A stretch of DNA of 64,000 bases from Cercis canadensis (lineage: Eukaryota; Streptophyta; Magnoliopsida; Fabales; Fabaceae): assembly GCA_003255065.1 (NCBI GenBank), contig QAOA01004227.1:10971-74970 (forward strand), given 5' to 3'. The notes under the pieces were generated by a model, which saw nothing but the letters and a program-made list of their open reading frames with translations, was not told the DNA's origin and did no database searches. Of the stretch, positions 21,538-34,968 are shown piece by piece; position 1 is the first letter of the stretch, and every line of letters starts with the position of its first letter. The translations under genes and the position numbers were made by a program.

Positions 21538-21792
21538 ACTGACAACTTCGATGAGGCATGTGCAATATGTCTTGAGACCCCAGTTAAGGGAGAAACCATT
21601 CGACATCTTCCTTGCTTGCACAAATTTCACAAAGATGTAGGAATTTCTAATTCACCTCTTCTTTCTCTTTTTCCCCTCTTGCAAAGAGATAAAAGTGTCA
21701 ACCTATCTCGCTAATCATGATTTTGTCAGTGTGTCGATCCTTGGCTGCGTAGGAAAACATCATGCCCTGTGTGCAGGTCATCTATCACCTGA
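21538..21792 (+). pseudogene. RING-H2 E3 ubiquitin ligase, 3' exons only
   Basis: Two exons with clean borders: 21538-21636 (acceptor GTTGCAG) and 21730-21792 (donor GTAGGA, acceptor TTTGTCAG). Joined, they encode a complete RING-H2 finger: CAIC, then PCLHKFHKDC, then CPVC, and a stop at 21790-21792. This is the domain that recruits an E2 enzyme and transfers ubiquitin. The spacing fits plant RING-H2 ligases in which the finger ends the protein. No upstream exon is visible. The chromovirus LTR ends only 136 bp upstream and nothing similar lies beyond its far LTR, so the gene seems 5'-truncated. A possible earlier splice donor is at 21430. Confidence 0.72.
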
Positions 21793-21830
21793 TTCAATTT
21801 GGAACTTCAATGATTGATTCATCCTGGTGC

Positions 21831-21933
21831 AGTGGACTTTCTCAGTAGTCTCATCTTGTCCTTCAAGGTAATGACTGCTGCAGTGGACTTTCTCAGTAGC
21901 CTCATCTTGTCCTTCAAGGTGATGTGAAGCATG
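21831..21933. repeat. 51-bp tandem duplication in the RING gene 3' region
   Basis: AGTGGACTTTCTCAGTAG recurs at 21831 and 21882, followed both times by CTCATCTTGTCCTTCAAGG. It would lie in the 3' untranslated region if the gene is transcribed. Confidence 0.85.
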
Positions 21934-22059
21934 ACTGTGAGAGGATGCAACTGTAACAAAAATGCATGTTTGTAGTTTACCCTGTTTAACTTTTGATATG
22001 TGATCTCAAGAATACAAGGGGCTAGAAAACTTTCCATGTTGGTATTATTTATAATGCTG

Positions 22060-23409
22060 ACAAATTTTTTATTGTCTCTTGAATTATGATTAGTTTTGGA
22101 TAGGCATATTGGGGTAATTGTTATGAACCTTGATGTTTGGAACCCTCACTACAGAGGGACAGATCCACGTTTTTTACTGCCCCACAAGCTCAAAAAAAAT
22201 TGCATTTAATGTATATATATAATAATTTCATTACCTCTTCTATTTACACTAATTTGCCCCACTAAAATGTTGCTCTCACCCCCACAACCCCACTAATATG
22301 GGCGGATCCAAAAAATAATTTCTAAATGTAGTTTGTAGAATACTACGAAAAAGAATATGTATTTTTATTTTTGGTAAGAAAACCCCCATTAAAATGTTGA
22401 TTTTGTCCTCACAGCCCTATTACAAATTGTATTATATGTTAAAATTTTGATTTCAAAAAATTATAAAAATAAATAAACACATTGTTCAATTTGTAGAATA
22501 CTACGTACGAAAAAGAATATGTATTTTTCTTTTTGGTAAGAAAACCCCTATTAAAATGTTGTTTTTGCCATGAAAAAAATGTGTGCTTGACAATATTGGG
22601 TGGCATTTTTAGTTGCTTTAATAGAGAAGTAACAGAGGTTAATTGGCACATGTCAATTAAGGTAAGAAGTAAGGACAAGGTGCCGGGAAAAAAAAGGGCA
22701 AAGGGACAATCATTGACAGTCAATTTTTGTAGTTAGTTCGGTTGGCAATTGAAATTATGCAGCAATTTCAAAGTAACTTCTAAGCTACGATGCAGTAATT
22801 TCTTTACATAATTCTCCGGATTTTCCTTCCCTCTTCAAGGTAACTTCTGGGCAACAATCTTTTAATGGTGTTCTCCACATTTTCCTTTCCTCATTAAATG
22901 ACTCCTGAGATGGAATGCAGCAATTTCTTAACACAATTGTTCACGTTCTCCCCTCTTCATGGTAAGTTCTAACCTATAATGCAGTAGTTTCTTAACACAG
23001 TTATCCACATTTTCCTCCCCTCTTTGAAGTAAATTCTAGGCTACAATGCAACAATTTCTCAACATAGTTCACCACTTTTTCCTTCACTCATCAAAGTAGC
23101 TCTTAAGTTATAATGCAGCAGTGACATGTTGGGTATGATTGACAAACAGTTGAAGTATAAAATGTGTTAAATTTGAGCCAAGTGGTCCATTTTTACTCTT
23201 AAGCTACATAGACCATTGTCAAAGCAACAAGGAGGGTGGCAAGGCTTTCTATCGCATTGGTTGACACCAATTTTTCTTTTTTTATTCAATCTTTATAGTA
23301 ATACATTGATCAACATTGCTACTAATAGTGTGGAGAGGGCAGGTTTCCAATGCATTCATTAGTTTAGTCTATAATTTGAGGGCTTGTAAATGTTGAAAAT
23401 AAACATAAT
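22060..23409. repeat. Gene-free region with a 157-bp duplication and an approximately 70-bp degenerate repeat
   Basis: TTTGTAGAATACTACG followed by GAATATGTATTTTT recurs at about 22331 and 22488. From about 22757 to 23125, five diverged units of roughly 65-75 bp share 'ATGCAGYAATTTCTTAACA', 'CCACATTTTCCT' and 'TCAAGGTAACTTCT'. I see no gene. Confidence 0.65.
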
Positions 23410-23690
23410 TTGAATTTTTAGAAATCCTTTAGGATTCTGAGTATCAGTTATCAGAAGTTATAAAAATGTCAGTATTAGGAGTCTCAGTTTTAGGTATTTA
23501 TGTTAGTGCTTAATGTTTTTAAGAATCTACAATAATGATAAGAATAAGTTAGCAAATTTAAAAGTCTCTATGAACTAGTATAAATAGGAGTATCAATGAA
23601 TATATTATTTGGGATTGAGGTTGAGAGTTCTTCCTCGAGTGCAATAGTTACTTGTAGAATATTAAAGGGTTGAGTACAAGTAATTGTGTC
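23410..23690. repeat. Flanking block of the receptor-kinase duplication, copy 1
   Basis: Nearly identical to 27545-27812, including TATAAATAGGAGTATCAATG. The sequence that follows it here (GTACAAG...) matches what follows the Sirevirus at 36469, so this is the empty version of the Sirevirus insertion site. Confidence 0.88.
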
Positions 23691-24105
23691 CCCCTCCAGT
23701 AGTAACATCCAAAATTGGCTCATGAACAAAGGCAAGGAAAATAGGCACCAAGCAGAGGAGCCAATACGGTGGGTGGTGGTTTATTTTCAAATACTGTGTG
23801 ACTGAAATACAAAGGGAGAGGGAATCCAGACAAAATTTCCAACAAATTAAAATTCCAAATGAAGGCTAATTTAAGCAAGAGAGCGGAAGTAAATGGACTA
23901 TACATTGATGAAGGAACAATGTAATTACCATAAGAATAATATCACAATTTAGATTCTCCTTCTTATAATGCAAAAAACTAGTCAATCTGAAAAGTGCTGC
24001 TTCTGCATAAACAGAAACAAACACTTTTTCCATTCACAACATTGCTTTTCTTCTATTCTCCTCCAGTACTCATTACATCTATAATTCATTTTTCTATTTT
24101 CCTTT

Positions 24106-26481
<2,376 letters not shown>

Positions 26482-26514
26482 CTGCCATTTCATGATTGAA
26501 TTTGACTAACATTC

Positions 26515-27540
26515 TGGTATGTTGTAAATACCGTATTTTTTTTGGGACCTTTTTTAATTTGTTTGATCTTGTTAAAAAAACATTTTTACAAAGTGTGAAA
26601 AATTATTTTAATTTAGCTTCCTTTTAATTTTATGTAAGTTTTTATTTATTCATTGTTAAGTACTTTTCAAAAAAAAAAAGAGCAAAAATAGGAATATGAG
26701 ATAAACATCAAAGTAAGGATAGTGTAACTCTAAATGAGCTATCACCATCCATTTTAAAATAAAGGGATGAGATGCCTTCTTAGCAAGACTAAAAAAAAAG
26801 TTGAAATAAAAAAAAAAAAAAAAACAAAAGAAAGAACAAGGGGGAGAGTGGCCTACGGATGGAAGAGAATGAATTAGAGAGAAAAGGAGAAAAAGACAAA
26901 AAAGTTAGGTGAAAGCAGGTGAAAAAAAAATAGATACAACTTATTTGCCACAAGGGGCACAAGTATCACAACTGACAAGCACATGTGTAACAATATTATT
27001 GGCTAAAAGGTTTGCTTCCTTTTTTGGTTAACTGGATGAAGTAGTTTTCTGTTAATATAAAAGTAACCTAATAGTTTTCTGTTAGTTACAACATTTACCT
27101 CCAGAAAGTAGTTTTCTATTAATATAAAAGTAGCCTAGTAATTTTCTATTAATTACAACATTTACCCCGTAATTGTTTTTAGAAATCAATAATGATTTCC
27201 ATTCAATTAAACTTAGTACTACATTTAAAAGATTCGACTCATTTTCATATAATTAGTGTCACATTAAAAAAGCTTTAATTTAATTTAATTATATTATTGA
27301 ACTTGATTAGTGTTAAATTGAAAGAGGGAAGTATAATTTCATCTTATTCTATTTTTAATTGAACTTGATTTGAGACAAATTGACAACCCCCTTATTCAAT
27401 TTAATTAACTATTATCAAACATCATATAAGATAATATAATCATTTTAAGGCTAAAGCATGCCACAAGTCTCAATAATGGCTTATAGTAGTACCAAAAGGG
27501 GATTCTTGTGGTGAAATTTAAACTTAAGCCTTACAAGCTA
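26515..27540. repeat. Duplicated upstream block of the receptor-kinase cluster, copy 1
   Basis: Matches 44213-45275 with scattered changes: the ACCGTATTTT start, A-rich runs, the GTTTTCTGTTA segments repeated about 75 bp apart, and the AAGTAATTTGA end. No coding sequence. It lies upstream of the S-receptor-kinase promoter in copy C but is fused almost directly to the transmembrane exon in copy A. Confidence 0.82.
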
Positions 27541-27544
27541 AGTA

Positions 27545-27812
27545 ATTTGAATTTTTTAAAAATCCTTTAGGATTCTGAGTATCAGTTATCAGAAGTTATA
27601 AAAATGCCAGTATTAGGAGTCTCAGTTTTAGGTATTAATGTTAGTGCTTAATGTTTTTAAGAATCTTCAATAATGATAAAAATAAGTTAGCGAGTCTAAA
27701 AGTCTCTATGTACAAGTATAAATAGGAGTATCAATGAATATATTATTTGGGATTGAGGTTGAGAGTTCTTCCTCAAGTGCAATAGTTATTTGTAGAATAT
27801 TAAAGGGTTGAG
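27545..27812. repeat. Flanking block of the receptor-kinase duplication, copy 2
   Basis: Copy of 23410-23690. It ends in the TTGAG target site (27808-27812) and is interrupted there by the Sirevirus; the continuation resumes at 36464. Confidence 0.88.
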
Positions 27813-29266
27813 TGTTAGCCCCACAAGTTTCTGATCCTGTTTTGATGATAACAATAATGTCTTGTGCCTTGTTATTTCTTATATGTGTTGTTTGTCTTGT
27901 TGCTATTAATCTATGTTGTGTTTATAAGCTGTTATCTAGAACAGATTTCAAGAAAAGCTTGGCTGAACTTGTTCTTCAGAACTAGTTCTCATTTCTATGC
28001 CCAAGCACCTCTTTGTAATGAGAGCATCGACCTTTGCTGATGTGGAAAAGCGTGTCATGGACTTCAGCCAAACTTAGCCTTTTACAATCCAACTAAGAAT
28101 TATGTTAGTGAGAGTGAAAAGTCTTATTGAAATGACTGATGTGAAGTTTACTTTTTTAAAGGAACACTCCATCTACTTTCTCTTACACAAGGACAAGTCT
28201 CTTTTCACAAAGGGACAAAAAGTCATGATGAATGATGGGCTTTGTGTTAGCTAATGGAAGACTTCTCTTTAGCCTTTCTCAAGGTACCTCACGTGCACAA
28301 GAAAGAAGAGATATTCTTTGAGCCTTCAAGAGCTAGCTGAACTTGATCTTTAGAACCAGTTCTTGTTTCTGAATAATGAGAGTCTTTCAATTTTGCTGAT
28401 GTGGACGAGGATCTACGCTAAATGAAGAGAAAGGTTTCAAGACCTCTCTTGGCCTTTTGTGAAGACCACACGTGCACAAGAAAGAAAACACAAGGAAGCA
28501 AATAAAAGAAAGAAGACTTTCAAGGCTTCGGTCAAGGCATGAAGTGAAGGAAGAAGAAAATATTCTAAAGAGAGAAGGAACCCATTGTTGAGAGCTTTGC
28601 TCTTCTTATTCCTCTCGATCATCTTCTCATGCTTCAAGTTTCTCATTGTAAAATATCTACTCTTTGAGAGAGTTTCTTCTTGGGGCTACAACAAAACACT
28701 TGGGTTTTGTATCTTGGATTTCTATGGGAGAAATCCATGAGAGTGATCTCTAGAGTTAAAGAGAGAGAGTTCATGGTGAGCTTGAGAAACAAAAACCATG
28801 GTTAAGCTTGGAGAAGCTTGGACAAATAAACTTGATTTTGAGTTCTTGGTTAGCTTGAAACAAAAACCATGGATGTAAGCTTGGAGAAGCTTGGACAACT
28901 AAACTCGGATTCTAGTGGAATCTCATGAAATTGAGAGAGTGGATGTAGGTGATTTGGCCGAACCACTATAATCTCTTGTGTCAAATTTCTTCTCCCTTTA
29001 TCTCTTTAATTTTGAGCTATTTACACTTGTGAATCTTCTCTATCTTCATCTCTGATTTCTCTGGATAATTTTCTATTGTTGTTCTTTATGATGTGCTAAG
29101 TTATTCTGCTCTATTCAAATCTGGCATCTAGCGTAGAACTAGTTTTTAAGAACTAGTTTGTAAGAACAAGTTCTTAAACAAATATGTGATTTGAATTCGT
29201 TTTTTATGAGCAATTTTTAACAACTCCTATTCACCCCCCCTCTAGGAGTATTTCTTGCAACTATCA
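27813..29266 (+). repeat. 5' LTR of the Sirevirus
   Basis: 1454 bp, TGTTAG...ACTATCA. The open frame on its minus strand (28437-28646) also occurs in the other LTR and is not a gene. Confidence 0.94.
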
Positions 29267-29268
29267 AT

Positions 29269-29280
29269 TGGTATCAAAGC
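29269..29280 (+). other. Primer-binding site of the Sirevirus
   Basis: TGGTATCAAAGC lies two bases inside the 5' LTR. It is a one-mismatch form of the initiator-Met tRNA site (TGGTATCAGAGC) used by most plant copia elements. Confidence 0.85.
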
Positions 29281-29354
29281 TTGTGCTCATCTTATCTTTG
29301 CTAGTCTAACTGACTAAGAGCTAAAGATCCTATTAAGTTTGTGTTGCAGGTACC

Positions 29355-30374
29355 ATGAACAACCAGAATCAGTCTCACTCTTCTCTTAAACCTCCATTCT
29401 TCAATGGAGAAAATTACCCCTACTGGAAGCATCGTATGGAGATGTACCTTGAGTCAATTGGCTATGAAGTTCGACAAATAGTCAGAAATGGTCTCACACC
29501 TCCAACTAAGATGGTGAATGGAGCTGTTGTCTTAAAGGAAGAACATGAGTTCTCTATTGAAGATAAGCTCAAATTCACTCTCAACTCTAAAGCAAGATAT
29601 AACATTGTGTGTGCGGTATCTGCAAAGGAGTATGAGAATATTGCATCCTGCAATACTGCAAAGAAGATGTGGGATAGACTTGCTGCAATCCATGAAGGAA
29701 CCAGCCATGTCAAAGAGGCTAATATTGATATCTACTTCACTCAGTATGAGATGTTCCATATGGCACAAGATGAACCTCTGGAGACTTTCTTTGCTCGATT
29801 TTCAACTTCTGAAAGTGAATATTCTGATGAAGAAAATATAGCAAACCTTTGTTTGATGGCCAAGGGAGAAGGAAATGGTGAAAAATGTGAGGTAATTGAT
29901 CTAGACCTTGAACTCCTTCCTACTTATGATGAACTAAGTCTTGCCTTTGATGATTTGGCTTTTGATTATGAGAAAAGACTTGCAAAAATTAATGCCTTAA
30001 AGAAAATCATAAAAGATCAAGTTAATGTGATAGAAGAACTTGAAAAAGATAATGTTGATTTGATTGATAGGCTTGAAATGCTTCAACAGCAAAATGACAT
30101 TCTTGAAAAGGAAAATCATTCTACTTCTTCTCTCAAAAATGAAAATGACAAACTGAAAAGAAAAGTAAATGAATTGTCTGGAGACTTAGTCAAGTTTGTC
30201 AAGGGAAGAAATAATTTGAATTCCATCTTAGGAAAGCAAAGAGTAAGCAATGACAAATCTGGTTTAGGCTATGTTCAGCCTAGCTCTTCAAATTTTTTGA
30301 AAAACTCCTTTGTCAAAGCTTCCTCCTCACACTCCTTTTCTAAAGGAACTTGCTCTTATTATGGACGCATATGA
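29355..30374 (+). CDS. gag: Sirevirus Gag, truncated by a stop in the zinc knuckle
   Basis: 339 codons starting MNNQNQSH. Residues about 10-160 form a UBN2-type gag domain (FNGENYPYWKHRMEMYL, AKKMWDRLAAIHEG). Between it and the central region the frame jumps from TFFARF to STSESEYSDEEN, which suggests an internal deletion. Residues about 200-290 are a heptad-rich coiled coil (IEELEKDNVDLIDRLEMLQQ). The zinc knuckle starts CSYYGRI and meets a TGA; its second Cys is Tyr. The 5' part looks translatable, but nucleic-acid binding is probably lost. Confidence 0.85.
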   Translation: MNNQNQSHSSLKPPFFNGENYPYWKHRMEMYLESIGYEVRQIVRNGLTPPTKMVNGAVVLKEEHEFSIEDKLKFTLNSKARYNIVCAVSAKEYENIASCNTAKKMWDRLAAIHEGTSHVKEANIDIYFTQYEMFHMAQDEPLETFFARFSTSESEYSDEENIANLCLMAKGEGNGEKCEVIDLDLELLPTYDELSLAFDDLAFDYEKRLAKINALKKIIKDQVNVIEELEKDNVDLIDRLEMLQQQNDILEKENHSTSSLKNENDKLKRKVNELSGDLVKFVKGRNNLNSILGKQRVSNDKSGLGYVQPSSSNFLKNSFVKASSSHSFSKGTCSYYGRI

Positions 30375-32508
30375 CATTTTCCTAATGCTTGTTCTTATAA
30401 AAAAATTTGTGCTGCAAGAAAAATGGTGTGGGTGCCTAAAGGCACATTTGTTGTTAACTTGAAAGGACCCAAAGAAGTTTGGGTACCAAAATGTTTTTAA
30501 CTCTCTTGCAGGTCTGCTATTAAGCCAAAAGTGATTGCTGGTATCTGGACGGTGGCTGCTCTAGACACTTGACTGGAGATCCTTCAAAGTTTATCTCCTT
30601 AACAAAATGGATTTGGGAGATGTCTCTTTTGGTGACAATAGCAAAGGTAGAATTGTCGGATTAGGTAAAATCAGAATTCCTCCTAATTTACTTATTGACA
30701 ATGTCTACTTGGTTAAAGGTTTGATGTATAATTTGTTGAACATAAGTTAGCTTTGTGAGAAGGGTCATAAAATCATTTTTGAAACTCATCATTGCATCAT
30801 TCACAAGAAAAACTCTTTTGATGCTTTTGAAAATTTCAGCAAAAGAGTGCAAAACAAAAAGGGTTTTGCTATCACCTCAATTAGGAGTGATCATGGTGGA
30901 GAATTTGAAAACAAGTTGTTCCAAAATTTCTGTGAAAACTAAGGAATCCACCATAATTTTTCTTCTCTTAGAACCCTCCAACAAAATGGTGTGGTTGAAA
31001 AGAAAAATAGAACTCTAGTTGAGATGGGCATAACCATATTGTGCGAAAATGTTTTGCCAAAATATTTTTGGGTTAAAGCTGTAAACACATCATGCTATTC
31101 TTTGAATATATGCTTGATTAGGCCTATTTTAAAGAAAACTCCATATGAGTTTTGAAAAGGGAGAAAACCTAATGTGAGCTACTTTCATGCATTTTGCTGT
31201 AAATGTTTGGTGCTGAATAATGAAAAGAGCATTTGGAAAAATCTGATTCAAAATCTGATGAAGCTATTTTCTTGGGCAATTCTTTGTCAAATAAAGCTTA
31301 TAGAGTCTTTAACAAAAGAACTCTCATTGTTGAAGAATCAATGCATGTTGTCTTTGATGAATCTAACTGTCCCTTGGTTTCAAATACCCTTGAGGAAAAT
31401 GAGTTAATGCAGGACAGCATCAAAGAATCCTCTAAGACAGAGATCAGCCAAGAGAAGACAACAGAGCAAATTCCATGTGATTCGATTCACATAGAGCTGG
31501 ACCTTTCATAACCAATTCAAGAAGAAGCTCCACAAAAAATATGAAAGAATCACTACCAAAAGAAACCAGAATGTTAAAGGATCATCCAATTGAAAAGGTG
31601 ATTGGTGACTTAGAAAGAGGAATTAGTACAAGAGCATCTCTTCGAGATAAGCATGTGAACTTGGCTCTACTATCCCTGTCCAAACCTACCAAAATTGGTG
31701 AGGCATTACAATATGAGGCCTAGATCAAGACAATGCAAGAAGAGCTGAATTAGTTTTCAAGGAATCAAGTCTGGACTCTTGTACCTGAACCGAATGGTCA
31801 CACAATCATTGGTACAAGATGAGCTTTCTGAAATAAGATGGCAAAATTATGAGAAACAAAGCAAGATTAATAGCTCAAGGCTTTAATCAGCAAGAAGGAT
31901 TTTGAGACTCTAATGAAGGGTGAATTTGAGATGAGTATGATGGGAGAACTCAACTTCTTCTTTAGACTTCAAGTGAAGCAAATCAGATATAGAATCTTCA
32001 TTAATAAGTCTAAATACACAAGAAAGCTACTCAAATGTTGTAGCATGGACAATGCGAAAGATTCTGATTATGTTGGTTGTTCCATTGATCAAAAGAGCAC
32101 AAGTGGAGGTTGTTAGTTTCTTGGAGGAGCATTGGTCTCTTGGCAATCTAAGAAACAAAATTCAATTCCTCAATCAAAGCTGAAGCTGAGTACATGGTAG
32201 CTGGAATTTTCTGGTCACAAGTGCTTTAGAGGAAACAACAATTGGCTGACTATGGTATTTCTCTTGACAAAATTCCTTTGTTGTTTGATAATGTTTGCGG
32301 TATCAATATTGGAAGAAATCCATCTCAGCAGTCTAGGACCAAGCATATATATATCAAGTATCATTTTCTTGGGGATCATGTCATTAAAGGTGATATAGAA
32401 TTATTTTCTGTTAGTGTTGATGATCAAATTTCTGACATCTTTACTAAGCATTTGGTTAAAAATAAATTCTGTTTTGTTAGACATGTAGACATGATAAACT
32501 TGTCTTGA
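30375..32508 (+). pseudogene. Sirevirus pol remnant with deleted reverse transcriptase core
   Basis: Fragments in family order, in several frames: protease-like WYLDGGCSRHLTGDPSKF near 30540-30595 (Gly where family members have Ser in the active-site triplet); integrase pieces SDHGGEFENKLF and LQQNGVVEKKNRTL near 30890-31020, with stops between them; the post-integrase block around LGNSLSNKAYRVFNK (31260-31325); a piece of RT N-terminus near 31700-31880 with many stops; a jump to MMGELNFFFRLQVKQ (31930-31985); and RNase H pieces around CSIDQKSTSGG (32070-32110) and at 32242-32508. The RT catalytic motif and most of the integrase zinc finger are absent. The element cannot supply its own enzymes. 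Confidence 0.85.
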
Positions 32509-33137
32509 TGTGATATGACTGCTGCTTGCATTGTGTTTGTACATATGCATATCATTTCACTTTCTTTGTCTTTCTTTGTTTATCAAGAAAAGACTGGTTA
32601 ATGTTCAATTTCTCTTGGTATGCTTCTGAAAATTTGGCAAAGATTTGTGGAATATTTAGACAAAGTTATTTCTGCACAGAACCAATTTTGAACCTGTGAG
32701 ATATTTCAATTTTGGGCTGCCAAATCTTTTTTTTTAAAAAAAAGGACTGAAATCTTGCTAAGTCTTTTATTTTAAAAGGATCTAACTATCTTTCTTGGGC
32801 TGATATGTTGAGCTGTTTCTTTAAAAGATTTCTTTCATTTCTCTTGGGCTGGTTTGTCATTAAATTGTTCTAGGCTGAATTTTTGGCTAGCATTTTCTAG
32901 CCTTTAGCTAAAATGCACACATCTTTAAACCGCCCTTTGCAAGCGCACCATTGTCATTCATTCTGTTATCTTCCTCTTCATTTGAATCATGTACCAAGTT
33001 GTTTTATATGCATATTTTATTCACCTTGTACATTCTCTCTTTGTTCTTGTGTTTGCCACTTTTTGTTCAACTTCTGCATTGTGTAGCAAGGCAACCAACA
33101 ACTTAAGTTTTTGAATAGAAGAATAAGCTAAAGACTG

Positions 33138-34003
33138 ATGGCTAAGTGTAAAGGCAAAGCAATTGCTCGCCCTTCTCATGCAGAACCAATATCCATTTCA
33201 GAATATTTTGAACTTATCCTTGTTTCAAAATCTGCTTCTTTCTTTGAAACTGAAACTGACTCAAATCAAGAACAAGAACCAAAACTGATTTCTGAGCTTG
33301 CTCATGAGAAAGAGCCTCAACCAATACCATCTGAAAAGAGCAGAAAATTCAAGATGAAAAGCCATAAAGACTGCATTTACTCCAAGGGTTGCAAGTGCTT
33401 CCACCTCTCTGTTTGAAAGTAAAGCTGCATAGTAACTTGGGAATCCAAGAATTCTTCCACCAAAGTTGTTGAGAGGATGTTTGCTAAGATGGGCTGGTCT
33501 GAAATATTGAAGCTAGATGAATCTCTACTAGCAAAAGTAATCAGCTTATTTTTTGCTCATATTCAGCTTTTGCAAGGTTCTAATTTTGGCACGATCTATC
33601 TTCAAAGTTTGTGGTTGTGGTAAAAATTCTGTTGACTGAAAAAGTGCTTGCTAGTGTGCTTAAATTGCCTATTATTGGGGACTGTAAGTTTGTACAGAAA
33701 GTCTGGCCCTCTGATTTACTTCCTTATGATGATGCAATGACATCTCTTTGTGACTTTCCTGAGTTTAGAGGCCAAGGAAAACCTCCTTCCATACTTTGCT
33801 TTGACTCTATAGCCAGAACATTGGCAAACCTAGCTCTACCCAACTTTTGCCCAGAATTGGAAGCCATATTTTTTGAATCAGTTACTTCTGCTAGCTTTTT
33901 AAAGAGGCATGCTCCTGTTGTACCTAATTCTTTCAAATCCACAAAGAAGCAGAAAAACCAACCACAACCAATTCCTTCCTACCAGTTAGTTGATCATGTG
34001 TAA
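33138..34003 (+). pseudogene. Env-like 3' region of the Sirevirus
   Basis: Two frames lie between pol and the 3' LTR: 33138-33416 (basic start MAKCKGKAIARPS, then an acidic, Glu-rich stretch) and 33611-34003 (containing DLLPYDDAMTSLCDFPEF). Short coil-like coding continues at about 34378-34467, with MEKDMAVIKAQLEVFIASH before a stop. Sireviruses often carry an extra, poorly conserved 3' frame in this place, sometimes called env-like. I see no clear signal peptide or transmembrane helix, so the label rests on position. Stops separate the pieces. Confidence 0.5.
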
Positions 34004-34741
34004 TGGATAGTAATTGTCAAGCCTGCTGCCTTAGCTAATCAGATTGGATAGCATTTCAACTATTTTTCAGACTATAGTGTTTGTTTGCTTTGCTAAACTG
34101 CTTGTCTATGGTTGAAAAAGAATTGGCCCTCACAAAGAAATTATTGGCAGCTTTGAAAGTTTCAAAACCATTTACTTCTTAGGATTATATTTCTAACTTT
34201 CATTGTTAAAGCTTCAGTTATGTATACAGTTAACTTGAGTATTCTCCAGCATTTTTATGTCCTTCTTTATTTTGCATATCATGCATTATGCATCAATTCA
34301 TAGTATGCTTGACTTGTGTTCATGGAGAATCTCTTGAATTTATAATGGTATCTATTCTGGTTTTTAACTCAAATGCTCGGCTGATAGCTATGGAAAAGGA
34401 TATGGCAGTCATTAAAGCTCAATTGGAAGTTTTCATTGCATCTCATTCATCATCTTCTTCTGATTAGCATTATCTCATCATTTTGGTTGTCTTTTGATAA
34501 AATTTTAGATGTGAATGTAGAATAGATGAATATTCCTACAGCTTATTAATTTTGTTGTTATCCATGCATCATATATCTTATCATTGCTTGATTGATTGTG
34601 AATTATTTTGATATGATAAGTTCCATTCTGGTTGTTATAATGCTCCGATCCCTTTACTGTTTTAATCTGATTATTATGATCATGTGAACTAGTCTGCTCT
34701 GATCTGGTTGATATTTTGGTTCCCCTATCTTTTTGATAATG

Positions 34742-34968
34742 CCAAAGGGGGAGAAATTATGTGGAATAGTCTGTTTGAACTGCTATCTCTGTTTGTATTG
34801 CTATTGAACAGGTCTATGGTATAATTTCTTGATATTGGACAGGTTATCTGAGAAAACTCCCTTCTGATTCTGATGCTAGAAGTTCTAATTTTTCAGTTCT
34901 TGCTAGGCATAAACTAAGGGGGAGCTTTTCTCAAATCACATTATTGTCATCATAAAAAATGGGGAGAT
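34742..34968 (+). other. Polypurine-tract-like motifs before the Sirevirus 3' LTR
   Basis: CCAAAGGGGGAGAAA (34742-34756), AAGGGGGAGC (34917-34926) and AATGGGGAGAT (34958-34968). The last directly abuts the LTR and should be the working tract. Multiplied polypurine tracts are a known Sirevirus feature. Confidence 0.7.

Noticed and set aside
28437..28646. Small minus-strand frame with a hydrophobic segment
   Set aside because: Lies in the Sirevirus LTR and recurs in the other LTR at 35573-35800; it is repeat sequence.
33724..33942. Minus-strand frame in the env-like region
   Set aside because: Shadow of the plus-strand frame 33611-34003.
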